Source: Alphaproteobacteria bacterium (GTDB lineage: Bacteria > Pseudomonadota > Alphaproteobacteria > CAAGCB01 > CAG-977). Taken from it: DNA of 54,385 nucleotides. The notes below the pieces were generated by a model. The model was not told where the DNA came from. It made no database searches and was given only the letters and a program-made list of their open reading frames with translations. Of the stretch, positions 1-8,464 are shown one piece after another. The position numbers were made by a program, and so were the translations under genes. The first letter of the stretch is position 1, and every line of letters starts with the position of its first letter. Location: contig JAFVAT010000004.1 in NCBI GenBank assembly GCA_017480385.1, forward strand, positions 1 through 54,385. The letters are read 5' to 3'.

Positions 1-93
1 CCCATAGAATACTTTGCGGCGATATTTCGGCGCGAATACTGTGTGATATTTGCAGTTCCATGCTGTATGTGATAATGTCTTTACATCATTCAT
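1..93 (-). CDS. tnpA: IS200/IS605-family transposase TnpA, N-terminus only (cut by window edge)
   Basis: An open frame runs from an ATG at 93 down to base 1 with no stop, giving 31 residues that begin MNDVKTLSHTAWNCKYHTVF and continue into APKYRRKVFYG. This is the typical start of the small Y1 (HUH) transposases of the IS200 group, where a conserved W-C-KYH-VF-PKYRRK block opens the protein. The enzyme performs single-strand peel-and-paste transposition. The catalytic HUH and Tyr residues lie outside the window. An AAGGAG ribosome-binding site stands just before the ATG. Whether the copy is intact cannot be judged here. Confidence 0.85.
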   Translation of the reverse strand, partial: MNDVKTLSHTAWNCKYHTVFAPKYRRKVFYG

Positions 94-97
94 TGTT

Positions 98-156
98 AAA
101 CTCCTTAGTTGCAGTTGCAGTTGACAGACCGCAGTCTGAGTTTACCTAAGGAGTTT
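98..156 (-). promoter_or_regulatory. tnpA leader stem-loop that hides the ribosome-binding site
   Basis: Bases 98-108 (AAACTCCTTAG) and 146-156 (CTAAGGAGTTT) are perfect 11-bp complements. In the minus-strand transcript the downstream arm contains the AAGGAG of tnpA, so pairing would mask its translation start. An RBS-sequestering stem-loop is described for IS200. In the plus direction the same structure ends in a T run (154-160) and could act as a terminator that shields the IS from outside transcription. Confidence 0.65.
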
Positions 157-178
157 TTTTGTGCATAGCTATAAGCTT

Positions 179-210
179 TCCGGAACCACCTGCCTAGCAC
201 GTGGTTTTCG
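179..210. repeat. Subterminal hairpin of the IS200-type element
   Basis: AACCAC and GTGGTT arms enclose about 11 bases, with outer CCG/CGG bases that can extend the stem with small bulges. IS200/IS605 transposases recognise such imperfect hairpins near the element ends as single-stranded DNA. The assignment rests on position and shape only. Confidence 0.45.
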
Positions 211-216
211 GGTTAC

Positions 217-240
217 AAAAAAACCGCCCTTCCGAGCGGC
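217..240 (-). terminator. Terminator of the phosphate permease gene
   Basis: On the minus strand a CCGC/GCGG stem with a short loop is followed by seven T, just past the permease stop at 256. It fits a rho-independent terminator with a short stem. Confidence 0.6.
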
Positions 241-255
241 TTTTCCTTATTTGCT

Positions 256-1773
256 TCAATCAACAGGACAATTTGTTTTTTTTCTATCCGACCGTACGAC
301 GAAATTATTTTCAATCACAGTCAGCTTTTGCGACAGCATTTTATTGTATTGCTTATTTAAAATCGTTGCCGGGCGATATTGCCAATCGGGGCTGACCTTG
401 ACCAACGCTTTTTGCAATTCCCAACGGTAATTAAAACGCTGGCCGCTTAATTCCTTGATTTGCGCCAATTCATCAGATGAAAACAAATCCGTGTCTAAAT
501 TTTCAATCCTGTCCGGATCAATGACTATTCTGACATTTTCCGCCGTATTCAACAACAGCTGCTGCTGTTCTGAGGTTAATTTTCCGACACGGCTTTCGAC
601 AGCATGGATAAATTCCACTCCCGATCCGAACCGTTCCCCCTTCAATGTGCTTAATTTACCGGCAGAAAAGCCTTCTTCCACAACACGATCAAACACTTTA
701 TCCGACATCAGATAAGTCTTCGGCACATAAACGCGCTGACTGAAAACATTCTGCATAAAAAAGAGCGCAAAGAAACAAATCAAAGCGGCAATAACCGGCG
801 TAATGACCCACCCGCACATAATGCGGACGACTACGCTCCACTTGATGCTTTTGGCCGCGCCTTTGCACAATCCGATTCCAATGACGGCACCGACGACGGC
901 TTGTGTCGCCGATACGGGCACCAAAGGAATAACCGGCAAATTGTGCGATGCCAAGAAATATTCCAGCCCTTCGGAAGCAAAAATAAACAAGACCAAAGAC
1001 TGCGCCAAAACAACGACCCAAGCCGCAAAAGGCGACAGTGGCATCAATCCCTTGCCGACCGTGCCCATGACTTTATAGGAATACGTAAAGACGCCGACCG
1101 CTGTTGCCAAAGAGCCGACAAAGAACAACTGCTGTACGGCTGAAATATGGAACCCGCCTAAAGAAATATCCGAAAACGGCGCGACCGGCACAAATACGCC
1201 GACAACATTTGCCATATTGTTTGCACCCAAAGAATACGCGCCGAATGCTCCTGTCAAAATCATTGCGATGCGGGTACAAGCGTCACGGTACAGCAAATGC
1301 ACTTTAACAAAGCTGAGCAAATACTTGAAAACGACATAAAGTATCGCCGCAAAAGTACCGGATAATAACGGACAGGCTACCCATGTTGATGCAATTCGCA
1401 CAATAGAATTAACGTCAGTTACAGAATCCGTAAACAAATTCCAGCCGATAATCGCGCCGACGACGGCTTGAGAAACGGAAACTGGCAGGCCAAATCTGAT
1501 AATGGAATAAACTGTAAAAGCAGCGGCAAAAGTTGTGACGAAAGCGCCGCCGATTGCATTAATCGCGCCTAAGCTGCCCAATGTATAAGCAGCGCCGACA
1601 CCGCTGATCACAGCGCCAAGCGTAATAAAAATACTGCAAACAATTCCGGCCGTAACAAATTTCACCATACGCGTGCTGACAGCGGTACCAAAAATATTCG
1701 CAGCGTCGTTTGCGCCTAACGACCACCCGAGAAATAAACCGCTGGAAAGAAAAATTACGCCTGATGTTCCCAT
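256..1773 (-). CDS. pit: Inorganic phosphate transporter, PiT family
   Basis: A 505-residue polytopic membrane protein with both PiT signature repeats: GANDAANIFGTAVS near the N-terminus (residues 21-34) and GANNMANVVG after residue 180. PiT proteins import metal-phosphate using proton (or sodium) coupling across the inner membrane. About ten hydrophobic segments fill residues 5-345. The last roughly 150 residues are soluble, charged and presumably cytoplasmic; I do not recognise this tail. The gene follows a DUF47 gene by 22 bp in the same direction, the usual pairing for PiT transporters, and ends at a short terminator (217-240). Confidence 0.9.
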   Translation of the reverse strand: MGTSGVIFLSSGLFLGWSLGANDAANIFGTAVSTRMVKFVTAGIVCSIFITLGAVISGVGAAYTLGSLGAINAIGGAFVTTFAAAFTVYSIIRFGLPVSVSQAVVGAIIGWNLFTDSVTDVNSIVRIASTWVACPLLSGTFAAILYVVFKYLLSFVKVHLLYRDACTRIAMILTGAFGAYSLGANNMANVVGVFVPVAPFSDISLGGFHISAVQQLFFVGSLATAVGVFTYSYKVMGTVGKGLMPLSPFAAWVVVLAQSLVLFIFASEGLEYFLASHNLPVIPLVPVSATQAVVGAVIGIGLCKGAAKSIKWSVVVRIMCGWVITPVIAALICFFALFFMQNVFSQRVYVPKTYLMSDKVFDRVVEEGFSAGKLSTLKGERFGSGVEFIHAVESRVGKLTSEQQQLLLNTAENVRIVIDPDRIENLDTDLFSSDELAQIKELSGQRFNYRWELQKALVKVSPDWQYRPATILNKQYNKMLSQKLTVIENNFVVRSDRKKTNCPVD

Positions 1774-1795
1774 TTAATACACCTTGCTTTTTTGA

Positions 1796-2458
1796 TTAAT
1801 TATCACGTTTAATCACATAAATGGCGAGCTTGTCCGTAATATCTTCCGCCATATCCGCCAGATTATCTATCATTTCAACAAAGCTAGTGATGTGCATTTT
1901 ATTCGCCAAAGGCAAATCCGACGAATAAATTGCCCGTTTGATTTTTGTGCCGATGCGGTCAGCTTCACTTTCATAAAACCGGACCTTATGAATATAATCG
2001 CGGCAGGAATTGAAATCGCGGAAAAAAGTACGGGCGGCAATTGTAATTTGTTCTACAGAATTCGTCACGGATTCGACAATCGCTATAACGTCCGGCTGCA
2101 GAGTCGACGGAAAAACAGGCTGTTCAATGGTAAAGCGATACCCGCTGGCGTCATAGGCATTTAAAATTTCGTCCAGGTCTTCAACCAAGCTCAGCACATC
2201 GGCGCGCAAATCAGGAATCAGGTTTTGTTCATACAATCCTGTTTCAATCTCACGGCGCAATTCGTCCGCGCGGCTTTCAATATGGCCGATTTGTTCGGCA
2301 TGCGTTACAAAATCTTCCGTTACGCCATGTTCAAGAAAAACGTGAATCGCCTTTTTATAAATCAATCCTGCTTCGGAAATACGGTCGAGAAATTCATCAA
2401 TTTTATTTTCCAGAGCCCGACTGCTGGAAAACATGGAAAGGCCTTTGGATAAATTCAT
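1796..2458 (-). CDS. DUF47 (PhoU-like) protein paired with the phosphate permease
   Basis: A 220-residue, almost wholly helical acidic protein of the DUF47/YkaA family, distant relatives of PhoU. Members sit next to PiT genes and are thought to modulate phosphate transport; no catalytic activity is expected. The start at 2458 (MNLSKGLSMF) is chosen because a GAGGAG ribosome-binding site lies 5-6 bases ahead; an ATG four codons upstream overlaps that site. The C-terminal part carries the family-like pattern of E-D-D and YDASGYRF residues. It opens a two-gene operon with the permease. Confidence 0.85.
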   Translation of the reverse strand: MNLSKGLSMFSSSRALENKIDEFLDRISEAGLIYKKAIHVFLEHGVTEDFVTHAEQIGHIESRADELRREIETGLYEQNLIPDLRADVLSLVEDLDEILNAYDASGYRFTIEQPVFPSTLQPDVIAIVESVTNSVEQITIAARTFFRDFNSCRDYIHKVRFYESEADRIGTKIKRAIYSSDLPLANKMHITSFVEMIDNLADMAEDITDKLAIYVIKRDN

Positions 2459-2555
2459 TTTTCTCCTCATTTCATAAAAACAACCGCAATGGCGGCAGTA
2501 TAACTCTTTGATTAATCGATTATCTTAGCAACAGGTAAAAATATTGTAAAGCCCT

Positions 2556-2588
2556 GAGAAAAAACAAGCTAAAACGCTTGTTTTTCTC
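2556..2588 (-). terminator. Strong bidirectional terminator after the LonB-like gene
   Basis: A 13-14 bp stem (GAGAAAAACAAGC type, with A/T outer part) around a six-base loop, with A and T runs on both sides. It lies about 90 bp past the stop of the minus-strand LonB-like gene and just before the DUF47 gene. Confidence 0.75.
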
Positions 2589-2679
2589 CGGGACTCAATG
2601 AGCCTTGACGCGCGAAGACGCTGCAAAGAGTCAGATGCAAGTCTTAAGCGGAATTGGCCACGTAAACATATTTTCAGCA

Positions 2680-5124
2680 TCAAATCTTGTTTTTCGGCGG
2701 CAAATGCGTTTGACGGCGGTATTCTAAATTTTGAGCCAAAAATTGATTTAAACGCTCCTGCACTTTGCCGTTCACGCTGTCTGCCGGATATGAACCGTCC
2801 GCAGACCGTTTTCCCGCCGGCAAACCGGTTAAAATTTCAATGCCCTCATCAATTGTGGAAACGGGATAAATATGGAATTTTCCCTCTTTGCATGCCTCAA
2901 CAACATCTTGACGCAGCATTAAATTTACAACATTTGTTTTAGGAATCAAAACGCCTTGCGTTCCTGTTAAACCGCGCAGACGGCAAATATCGAAAAAGCC
3001 TTCGATTTTTTCGTTAACGCCGCCGATTGCTTGAATTTGACCGAACTGATTGACAGACCCCGTCACGGCCAGATTTTGACGGATAGGCACGTTCGAAAGC
3101 GCAGACAGCATCGCATACAGCTCTGTTGATGAGGCAGAATCCCCGTCTACTTCTCCATAAGACTGTTCAAAGACCAGCGTTGCTTCCATAGACAACGGCG
3201 CGTTCTGCGAAAAACGAGAAGCCAAAAAGCTGGAAAGGATCAGAACCCCTTTTGTATGCAGAGGACCGCCCAAATCAACTTCGCGCTCAATATCAATGAT
3301 CTCTCCCGATCCCATGCGTGCCAGACACGTAATCCGGCTCGGCTTGCCAAAGGACAGCTGACCAAATTCCAAAACGGCCAATCCGTTGATTTGTCCGACA
3401 ACGGCACCGTCCGTATCGATTAAAACGGAACCGCGCATGATCTGCTCTGTCATTCTTTCCTGAATACGGTCAGAACGCTTGATTTTAGCCGTAATCGCCT
3501 GATCCACATGAGCACAGGTGATCACAGGAGACTTGCCGTTTGCCATTGCGCAGTAATTCGCCTCGCGGATCAGGTCACTGATCGAGGCGATATGCGCTGT
3601 TAATTTTTGACTGTCTTCTGCCAGGCGGGAAGCATGCTCCAACAAGCGGGCGACAGCTTCTTTTTTAAGGGGCCGCAGCTGATTGCGCCGCGCCTGTGTC
3701 GCGATCAAACGAGCATATTTAGAGATATTTTCCTGCGTTTTTTCCATATAGGGGAAAAAGTTGGCTTCGACTTTAAACAGTTCGGTAAAGTCCGGATCAT
3801 TTTCCGCCAGCATGTAATAAAGCTCCGGCTCTCCTAACAGGACGATCTTGACATTTAAAGGGATCGCCTCGGGTTCAAGAATCGTTGTCATCATGCCGTC
3901 GGCGGAAGGCGGGTCCATTGTAATCTTTTTCGATCTCAAAGCGCGCTTTAAGGCCTCCCATGACGAAGATTGATTCAACAAATCCTTTGCTTCAATCACC
4001 AAAAAACCGCCGTTGGCTTCGTGCAGCGCTCCGGCCTTGATCATATTAAAGTCGGTGATTAAAGCACCATATTGCTGCTGGCGGTCAATACGGCCAATCA
4101 GATTGGTCAGGATCGGGTGATCCAAAAAAATCAAAGGAGCGCCGGTCCGTTCGGAATGATCGATCAAAACATTGACTTTATAACGGCGGAAAAACCCGTC
4201 GGATTTTTGCTTGGCCAAGAGAGGCATCGCCTGTTCTTCATCTGTCGGCATCTGAGCCGGCGGCTGTTCGCTGTCGTCTTCCAGAAACATATCGACATTT
4301 TCAATGATATCGGCATACATATTGCGCAGAAAAGCTGTAACACTCTTGTTGTGTCGGTATTTTCTCTTCAGTCCGTCGATCAGGTGTTTGATCGCCAAAG
4401 AAGCGAACTGCTCATTAAGTTCCTGAATTTGTTCGCGCTGTTCTTTTTCCCATTTGGGAATATCATGAACGGCATTTTCCAATTCTTCCTGAGCGGCATT
4501 CAGCTCGGCCAAAACCTCTTGCTGTTCTTCTTCGGGCAGCTTTTCAAAAGCTTCCGGACTGAGCACATCGCCGTCCTTTGTCGGAGCGACCACCAGCCCG
4601 ACGGGCATGCGCAGGACAGAAACGTTTTTACCGGTTGTATGCTTTTGGATTTCATCAAAATACTGCGTCTTCTGGTCACGAAAAGCGTCTTCGATCGCTT
4701 TAAGCTGCACTTTGTATTCCTCACCGTCAAAAACAGCCGGCAAAGCGACACGTATTTCTTCAATCAGCTTATCAACCGCTTTTGCAAATATTTTGGCCTT
4801 TCCGGCAGACATACGAACAGCCGACGGTTTATACGGCGTTTTAAAATTGTATACATAGCACCAATCGTCCGGCGTTCTGCGCTTTTTAGCCGCTTTTGTC
4901 AAAATCTGACGGACCAAGGAAGACTTTCCCGTTCCCTCTGACCCGATACAAAACAGGTTATAGCCGTAAGAATCCATGCTGATGCCGAAATTAATCGCAT
5001 TGATCGCCTGTTCCTGCCCCAACGGCTGATTGAGGTCTTCCAAATCTCGTGTCGTTTCAAACGATAAAAAATCCAAATCACATTTACTGTACAATTGATC
5101 ATAAGAAAGTGCGGATACAGTCAT
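2680..5124 (-). CDS. LonB-like ATP-dependent protease (AAA_32 + Lon C-terminal domain)
   Basis: An 814-residue soluble protein of the bacterial LonB-like group, distinct from classical Lon because it lacks the LAN substrate-binding domain. The Walker A motif GSEGTGKSS is at residues 61-69. A long charged helical insertion (about 130-300) follows, then the AAA core. The C-terminal protease domain has the nucleophile in DGDSASSTE (around residue 660) and the partner lysine in GGVNEKIEGFF (around 703), giving a Ser-Lys dyad. It should degrade misfolded or regulatory cytoplasmic proteins. A GAGG site precedes the start. It lies 9 bp downstream of the EamA gene and is probably co-transcribed. Confidence 0.88.
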   Translation of the reverse strand: MTVSALSYDQLYSKCDLDFLSFETTRDLEDLNQPLGQEQAINAINFGISMDSYGYNLFCIGSEGTGKSSLVRQILTKAAKKRRTPDDWCYVYNFKTPYKPSAVRMSAGKAKIFAKAVDKLIEEIRVALPAVFDGEEYKVQLKAIEDAFRDQKTQYFDEIQKHTTGKNVSVLRMPVGLVVAPTKDGDVLSPEAFEKLPEEEQQEVLAELNAAQEELENAVHDIPKWEKEQREQIQELNEQFASLAIKHLIDGLKRKYRHNKSVTAFLRNMYADIIENVDMFLEDDSEQPPAQMPTDEEQAMPLLAKQKSDGFFRRYKVNVLIDHSERTGAPLIFLDHPILTNLIGRIDRQQQYGALITDFNMIKAGALHEANGGFLVIEAKDLLNQSSSWEALKRALRSKKITMDPPSADGMMTTILEPEAIPLNVKIVLLGEPELYYMLAENDPDFTELFKVEANFFPYMEKTQENISKYARLIATQARRNQLRPLKKEAVARLLEHASRLAEDSQKLTAHIASISDLIREANYCAMANGKSPVITCAHVDQAITAKIKRSDRIQERMTEQIMRGSVLIDTDGAVVGQINGLAVLEFGQLSFGKPSRITCLARMGSGEIIDIEREVDLGGPLHTKGVLILSSFLASRFSQNAPLSMEATLVFEQSYGEVDGDSASSTELYAMLSALSNVPIRQNLAVTGSVNQFGQIQAIGGVNEKIEGFFDICRLRGLTGTQGVLIPKTNVVNLMLRQDVVEACKEGKFHIYPVSTIDEGIEILTGLPAGKRSADGSYPADSVNGKVQERLNQFLAQNLEYRRQTHLPPKNKI

Positions 5125-5133
5125 TAAAAAACC

Positions 5134-6048
5134 TCATGAGTTATTATGTGCAGGCGGCAAATCGTTTTCTCCGTCACTGCGTTTTAAAATATAAAGGCTG
5201 GCAGCAATGATAATAATAACCCCGACAGCAAAATGCAAAGACAGAGTTTCATGGAAAAAGCACCAGCCGATAAAGGCCGACAACGGAATCTGCAAATAAT
5301 CGATCGGAGAAATAACCGTGGTCTTTCCCACTTGGTATCCCCGGATTATGCAGTATTGAGCGGCGGTCGCCGTTGCCGCTATGACAAAAATGCAGCCTAA
5401 TGTCTGCAGTCCGAACGGTTCCCACAGGCAATATGCCGGATAGGCGGTTAAAACGCAGCATGCAATGCCGAAGTACATCAACATAGCCAAATGATTTTCC
5501 GTATAGGACAGCCGTTGGATAAAAATATATGTCAGAGCCAAAGAAAAAGAAGCAAGCAGCGCGGCAATTTCCGCCGTGCTCAAGCCCATAGGTCCCGGAT
5601 TCAAAACGATCAGGACTCCGATAAAACCGATCAGCGTGGCAAAACCTCTTTTCCAGCCGACCTGTTCTTTCAGCATCAGAACGGCCAAAGGAATCGTAAA
5701 CAGCGGTCGAGTAAAAACAATCGATGTCGCCGTTGCCAGATTCATATGCTTATAGGCATAAAAAGTCAGCACAATATTGGTCACTCCGAACAGCAGACGG
5801 CAAGTATAATTCTTATACTGCCGCGTTTTCATCACCCGAAAGCCCAACTTGGCAATAAAAGGTAAAATCAGCAGCATTTGAAACAAACTGCGCAGAAACA
5901 CAATTTGAATGGAACTGAGATTTTCGCTTGCCAGTTTAACGATACTGTACGATATCTGGAACAGGACAACGGATCCCAACAACCATAACGCGCCGATTAA
6001 ATTAGGGTGAACAGATAATTTTCTGATTTTTTGAACGACATTCACCAT
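5134..6048 (-). CDS. EamA/RhaT-family (DMT superfamily) permease
   Basis: A 304-residue inner-membrane protein with about ten hydrophobic helices in two EamA repeats, for example LIGALWLLGSVVLFQ near the N-terminus and GVIIIIAASLYIL at the end. Such proteins export or exchange metabolites such as amino acids or nucleotide sugars; the substrate cannot be told. The start at 6048 (MVNVVQKIRK) is preferred: a longer frame would run across the start of the divergent TPR gene and add residues that do not look like membrane protein. It probably forms an operon with the LonB-like gene. Confidence 0.8.
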   Translation of the reverse strand: MVNVVQKIRKLSVHPNLIGALWLLGSVVLFQISYSIVKLASENLSSIQIVFLRSLFQMLLILPFIAKLGFRVMKTRQYKNYTCRLLFGVTNIVLTFYAYKHMNLATATSIVFTRPLFTIPLAVLMLKEQVGWKRGFATLIGFIGVLIVLNPGPMGLSTAEIAALLASFSLALTYIFIQRLSYTENHLAMLMYFGIACCVLTAYPAYCLWEPFGLQTLGCIFVIAATATAAQYCIIRGYQVGKTTVISPIDYLQIPLSAFIGWCFFHETLSLHFAVGVIIIIAASLYILKRSDGENDLPPAHNNS

Positions 6049-6099
6049 TTGATTTGTTACCTTAAAAAAAAGCAAGCATGTTATTATACGGGCCAGAGT

Positions 6100-7380
6100 A
6101 TGAATCAATCGTATATATTGACACAGGAAGTTATTGAAAATTATCGCCTGATCTGCCAACAAGAACCGCAGAACATTGAAAACTGGCTGATTCTGGGGCG
6201 ATGTTTGACCGATATCCAGCGCTATGACGAAGCGCAAGAGGCTTTAACCAAGATTTTTGAAGAAGGCCGTTTCTTCTCTTTTAAGAACGGTATCCCCCGG
6301 CTGCGCTTGACATCTTTGCTGCATTGGCGGCAGAACCGGCTGCTGTTTGCCAAAGCCTATGCCGATTTGGCGATGGTTTCGCTCAATCAAGGGAATCTTG
6401 CCGAATCCGAACGGCTGTTAACAATGGCCCTAGCCGTTTTTGAAAAAGAAGAAAACGATTTTGAATATGCGCGCGCAGCGAATCGGCTGGGCATGGTGTA
6501 CCGATTGGCGGGCGCCTTCGAAAGCGCGGAAGAGGCTCATTATCGAGCCAAGAATTTGGCACAAAAGCACAATTGGTCTGCCGTATTGGCAGAAACGCTC
6601 GGAAATTTAGGCATGGTCTATGAAGGCAAAGACAGATTCGATCTGGCTTTGGAACATCATGCCGACGCATTGAAATTGTTTGAACAAGACAGCAAACATT
6701 GTTTTGAGGCCGCCTGCGTCCAGCGGCAGATCGGTCTGTGCAGCCTGCGCAAGGGAGATATCGTGTGTGCGCTGGAAGCTTTTCGGAACAGCTTTCATTC
6801 TTTTGAACAGCAAAAAGAATTATCCATGCAGAGCCGTATCTTAAACGACATAACTTTGGCTTATCAGGCGCTCGGCGATGATGAAAAAGCGCTGGAAACG
6901 GCTGAGCAGTCCGTGTTTATGGCCAAACAATCGAAGGACGCGTTTGAATTGGCCGCTAATCAACTGCTATACGGCGGGCTGCGGGTCGAACAAAACAACA
7001 CGGATCAGGAAACGGAAGAACTGCTGTCATCGGCCCTGGCCTACTTTAAAGAAAAAAACAAGAAATCCGAAAATGCCAATGCGGCGGCAATGCTCGGGCT
7101 GCTTTATCTGCGGCGCGGCGAATGGGATCGGGCCGAAAGTCTCTTTAAAGATTCCATGCATATTGAAGAAATGCTGCACCGCAGTTTGGGATTGGCCTCC
7201 GACTACAGTAATCTGGGGCTGATCGCGCAGAAAAAAGGCCAAAAACAAAAGGCTGCCGAATATTGGTACAAGGCGTCTCTTTTATTTGAAAGCAGCGGCG
7301 ATCAAAACTCTGCGGAATATTTCAAAAAGCAATCTCTGCTTATGTGGGAGGCTGCAGGAGTTCTTCTTCGTCCAAAATAG
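6100..7380 (+). CDS. Tetratricopeptide-repeat protein
   Basis: A 426-residue protein made almost entirely of TPR helices. Typical repeat cores such as AANRLGMVYRLAGAFESAEE, LAETLGNLGMVYEGKDRFDL and ASDYSNLGLIAQKKGQKQKA recur about every 40 residues, the longer spacing seen in LGN/Rapsyn-type repeats. There is no signal peptide or membrane segment, so a cytoplasmic scaffold role is likely. The ATG at 6100 is preferred; an earlier in-frame ATG at 6031 lies inside the divergent permease gene. Its 3' end overlaps the convergent gene by 41 bp. No enzymatic domain is seen. Confidence 0.75.
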   Translation: MNQSYILTQEVIENYRLICQQEPQNIENWLILGRCLTDIQRYDEAQEALTKIFEEGRFFSFKNGIPRLRLTSLLHWRQNRLLFAKAYADLAMVSLNQGNLAESERLLTMALAVFEKEENDFEYARAANRLGMVYRLAGAFESAEEAHYRAKNLAQKHNWSAVLAETLGNLGMVYEGKDRFDLALEHHADALKLFEQDSKHCFEAACVQRQIGLCSLRKGDIVCALEAFRNSFHSFEQQKELSMQSRILNDITLAYQALGDDEKALETAEQSVFMAKQSKDAFELAANQLLYGGLRVEQNNTDQETEELLSSALAYFKEKNKKSENANAAAMLGLLYLRRGEWDRAESLFKDSMHIEEMLHRSLGLASDYSNLGLIAQKKGQKQKAAEYWYKASLLFESSGDQNSAEYFKKQSLLMWEAAGVLLRPK

Positions 7381-8362
7381 GCTGAAGTTCAAAAAACTCT
7401 ATCTTTTTGCGCAGCGGTGCGATTTTAAAAACAGCCGTGATCGCATCGTGTCCCGTGTTCAGCCAGTTATGAGTCGCAATATCCGCCGTTTCTATGCCGG
7501 GGTGGGTATAAATATGATCTGTCGGTCGACGGGAGTAAAACGGTTTGTCCGTTCCCGAAGCCAGCAGCTTTCCCTGCGGCTTTAATCCGGCATAATTTTC
7601 CAAATCATTCAACAGCCAACTCCATGCGGAAGCCCCCAGATTCCCAATCAAAACAACGGGTTCATCACGCCCGCGGGCAAATTCGGCCAATTCGAACACT
7701 TTTTGTTTTGTCAGGGCATAATTCTTTTCGTTCCATGGGTCGTCAAAAAAGGCCAGTAAAAGCGTCAGCTTGCGCGTTTCAACAACACGGGAAACCCACA
7801 AGCTTTCTTCACCAATCGTTTCACCGCGGTCAACACCGGGCGTTCTGGCAAAGATCAATTTCATTTTTCCGGTTGTATCCAAGGTTTGATTCTGCAGCTG
7901 ATACGACCCGATCACATCTTCCAGTCGACGATAAATTTCAACGGGAACATTCGTCCACATCACCAAATCAGCATGAACATTTTCCATCATGTTGCGCACT
8001 TGATCGGAACTGTGTTCCGACCCTTTCATATTTTGGTACAATACCGTAAAAACATGAGAATCTTCCGGCAAATCAGACTTTTTCTGCGTCAAATGAGAAT
8101 GGGATGCCATTAATGCCAAATTCAACAGCGCGCATGCCAAAAAAACCAGCATTTTGCCCCAGCTTTGCTTGGACAGACATAAGAAAAACAGCAGAAGACT
8201 TAAACAGGCGACCTGCATTTTAAATTCGCCCAAATAATCCAGACGCCAGCTCAAACTGCGGCCCAGCGTACTTAACAATGTCAGAACAGGAATAAAAAAG
8301 ACTAATCCCGTAACCAAATAATGTTCGCGTTCTTCAAATTTACGTTTTGAAAGATATCCCAT
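7340..8362 (-). CDS. Membrane-anchored endonuclease/exonuclease/phosphatase-fold protein, active site degenerate
   Basis: 340 residues. The first 90 hold three hydrophobic helices (for example LVTGLVFFIPVLTLLSTLG), followed by an EEP-type domain. FTVLYQNMKG matches the first EEP strand (N of the N-x-x motif), VVLIGNLGASAWS takes the place of the usual GDFN motif, and PTDHIYTH plus NTGHDAITA the place of the DHI and SDH motifs. The GDFN aspartate and the SDH serine-aspartate are changed, so classical Mg-dependent phosphodiesterase activity is doubtful. The 3' end overlaps the TPR gene by 41 bp. Similar N-terminal-membrane EEP proteins occur across Proteobacteria with unclear roles. Confidence 0.6.
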   Translation of the reverse strand: MGYLSKRKFEEREHYLVTGLVFFIPVLTLLSTLGRSLSWRLDYLGEFKMQVACLSLLLFFLCLSKQSWGKMLVFLACALLNLALMASHSHLTQKKSDLPEDSHVFTVLYQNMKGSEHSSDQVRNMMENVHADLVMWTNVPVEIYRRLEDVIGSYQLQNQTLDTTGKMKLIFARTPGVDRGETIGEESLWVSRVVETRKLTLLLAFFDDPWNEKNYALTKQKVFELAEFARGRDEPVVLIGNLGASAWSWLLNDLENYAGLKPQGKLLASGTDKPFYSRRPTDHIYTHPGIETADIATHNWLNTGHDAITAVFKIAPLRKKIEFFELQPILDEEELLQPPT

Positions 8363-8464
8363 TTCCCGGCTCTAAAAAAATAACACTGGCAAGTTTTATA
8401 AAATAAAGATAACCTACAGTTATATGTAAAATAACGCAACTCTTTATCGGAAAACAAATAAAAA

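Larger units (their letters stand above)
1..215 (-). mobile_element. Left end of an IS200/IS605-type insertion sequence (partial)
   Basis: It holds the start of tnpA (1-93), a ribosome-binding-site hairpin (98-156) and an end-type hairpin (about 179-210). Subterminal hairpins and a structured tnpA leader are typical of IS200-type elements, which have no terminal inverted repeats. The outer boundary near 215 is inferred: the next object, the phosphate permease terminator at 217-240, should belong to the host. Exact element ends need comparison with an empty site. Confidence 0.6.

Noticed and set aside
4072-4941. A 289-codon frame antisense to the LonB-like gene
   Set aside because: Phe/Arg-rich shadow with no motif; the LonB-like gene fits the strand and domain order.
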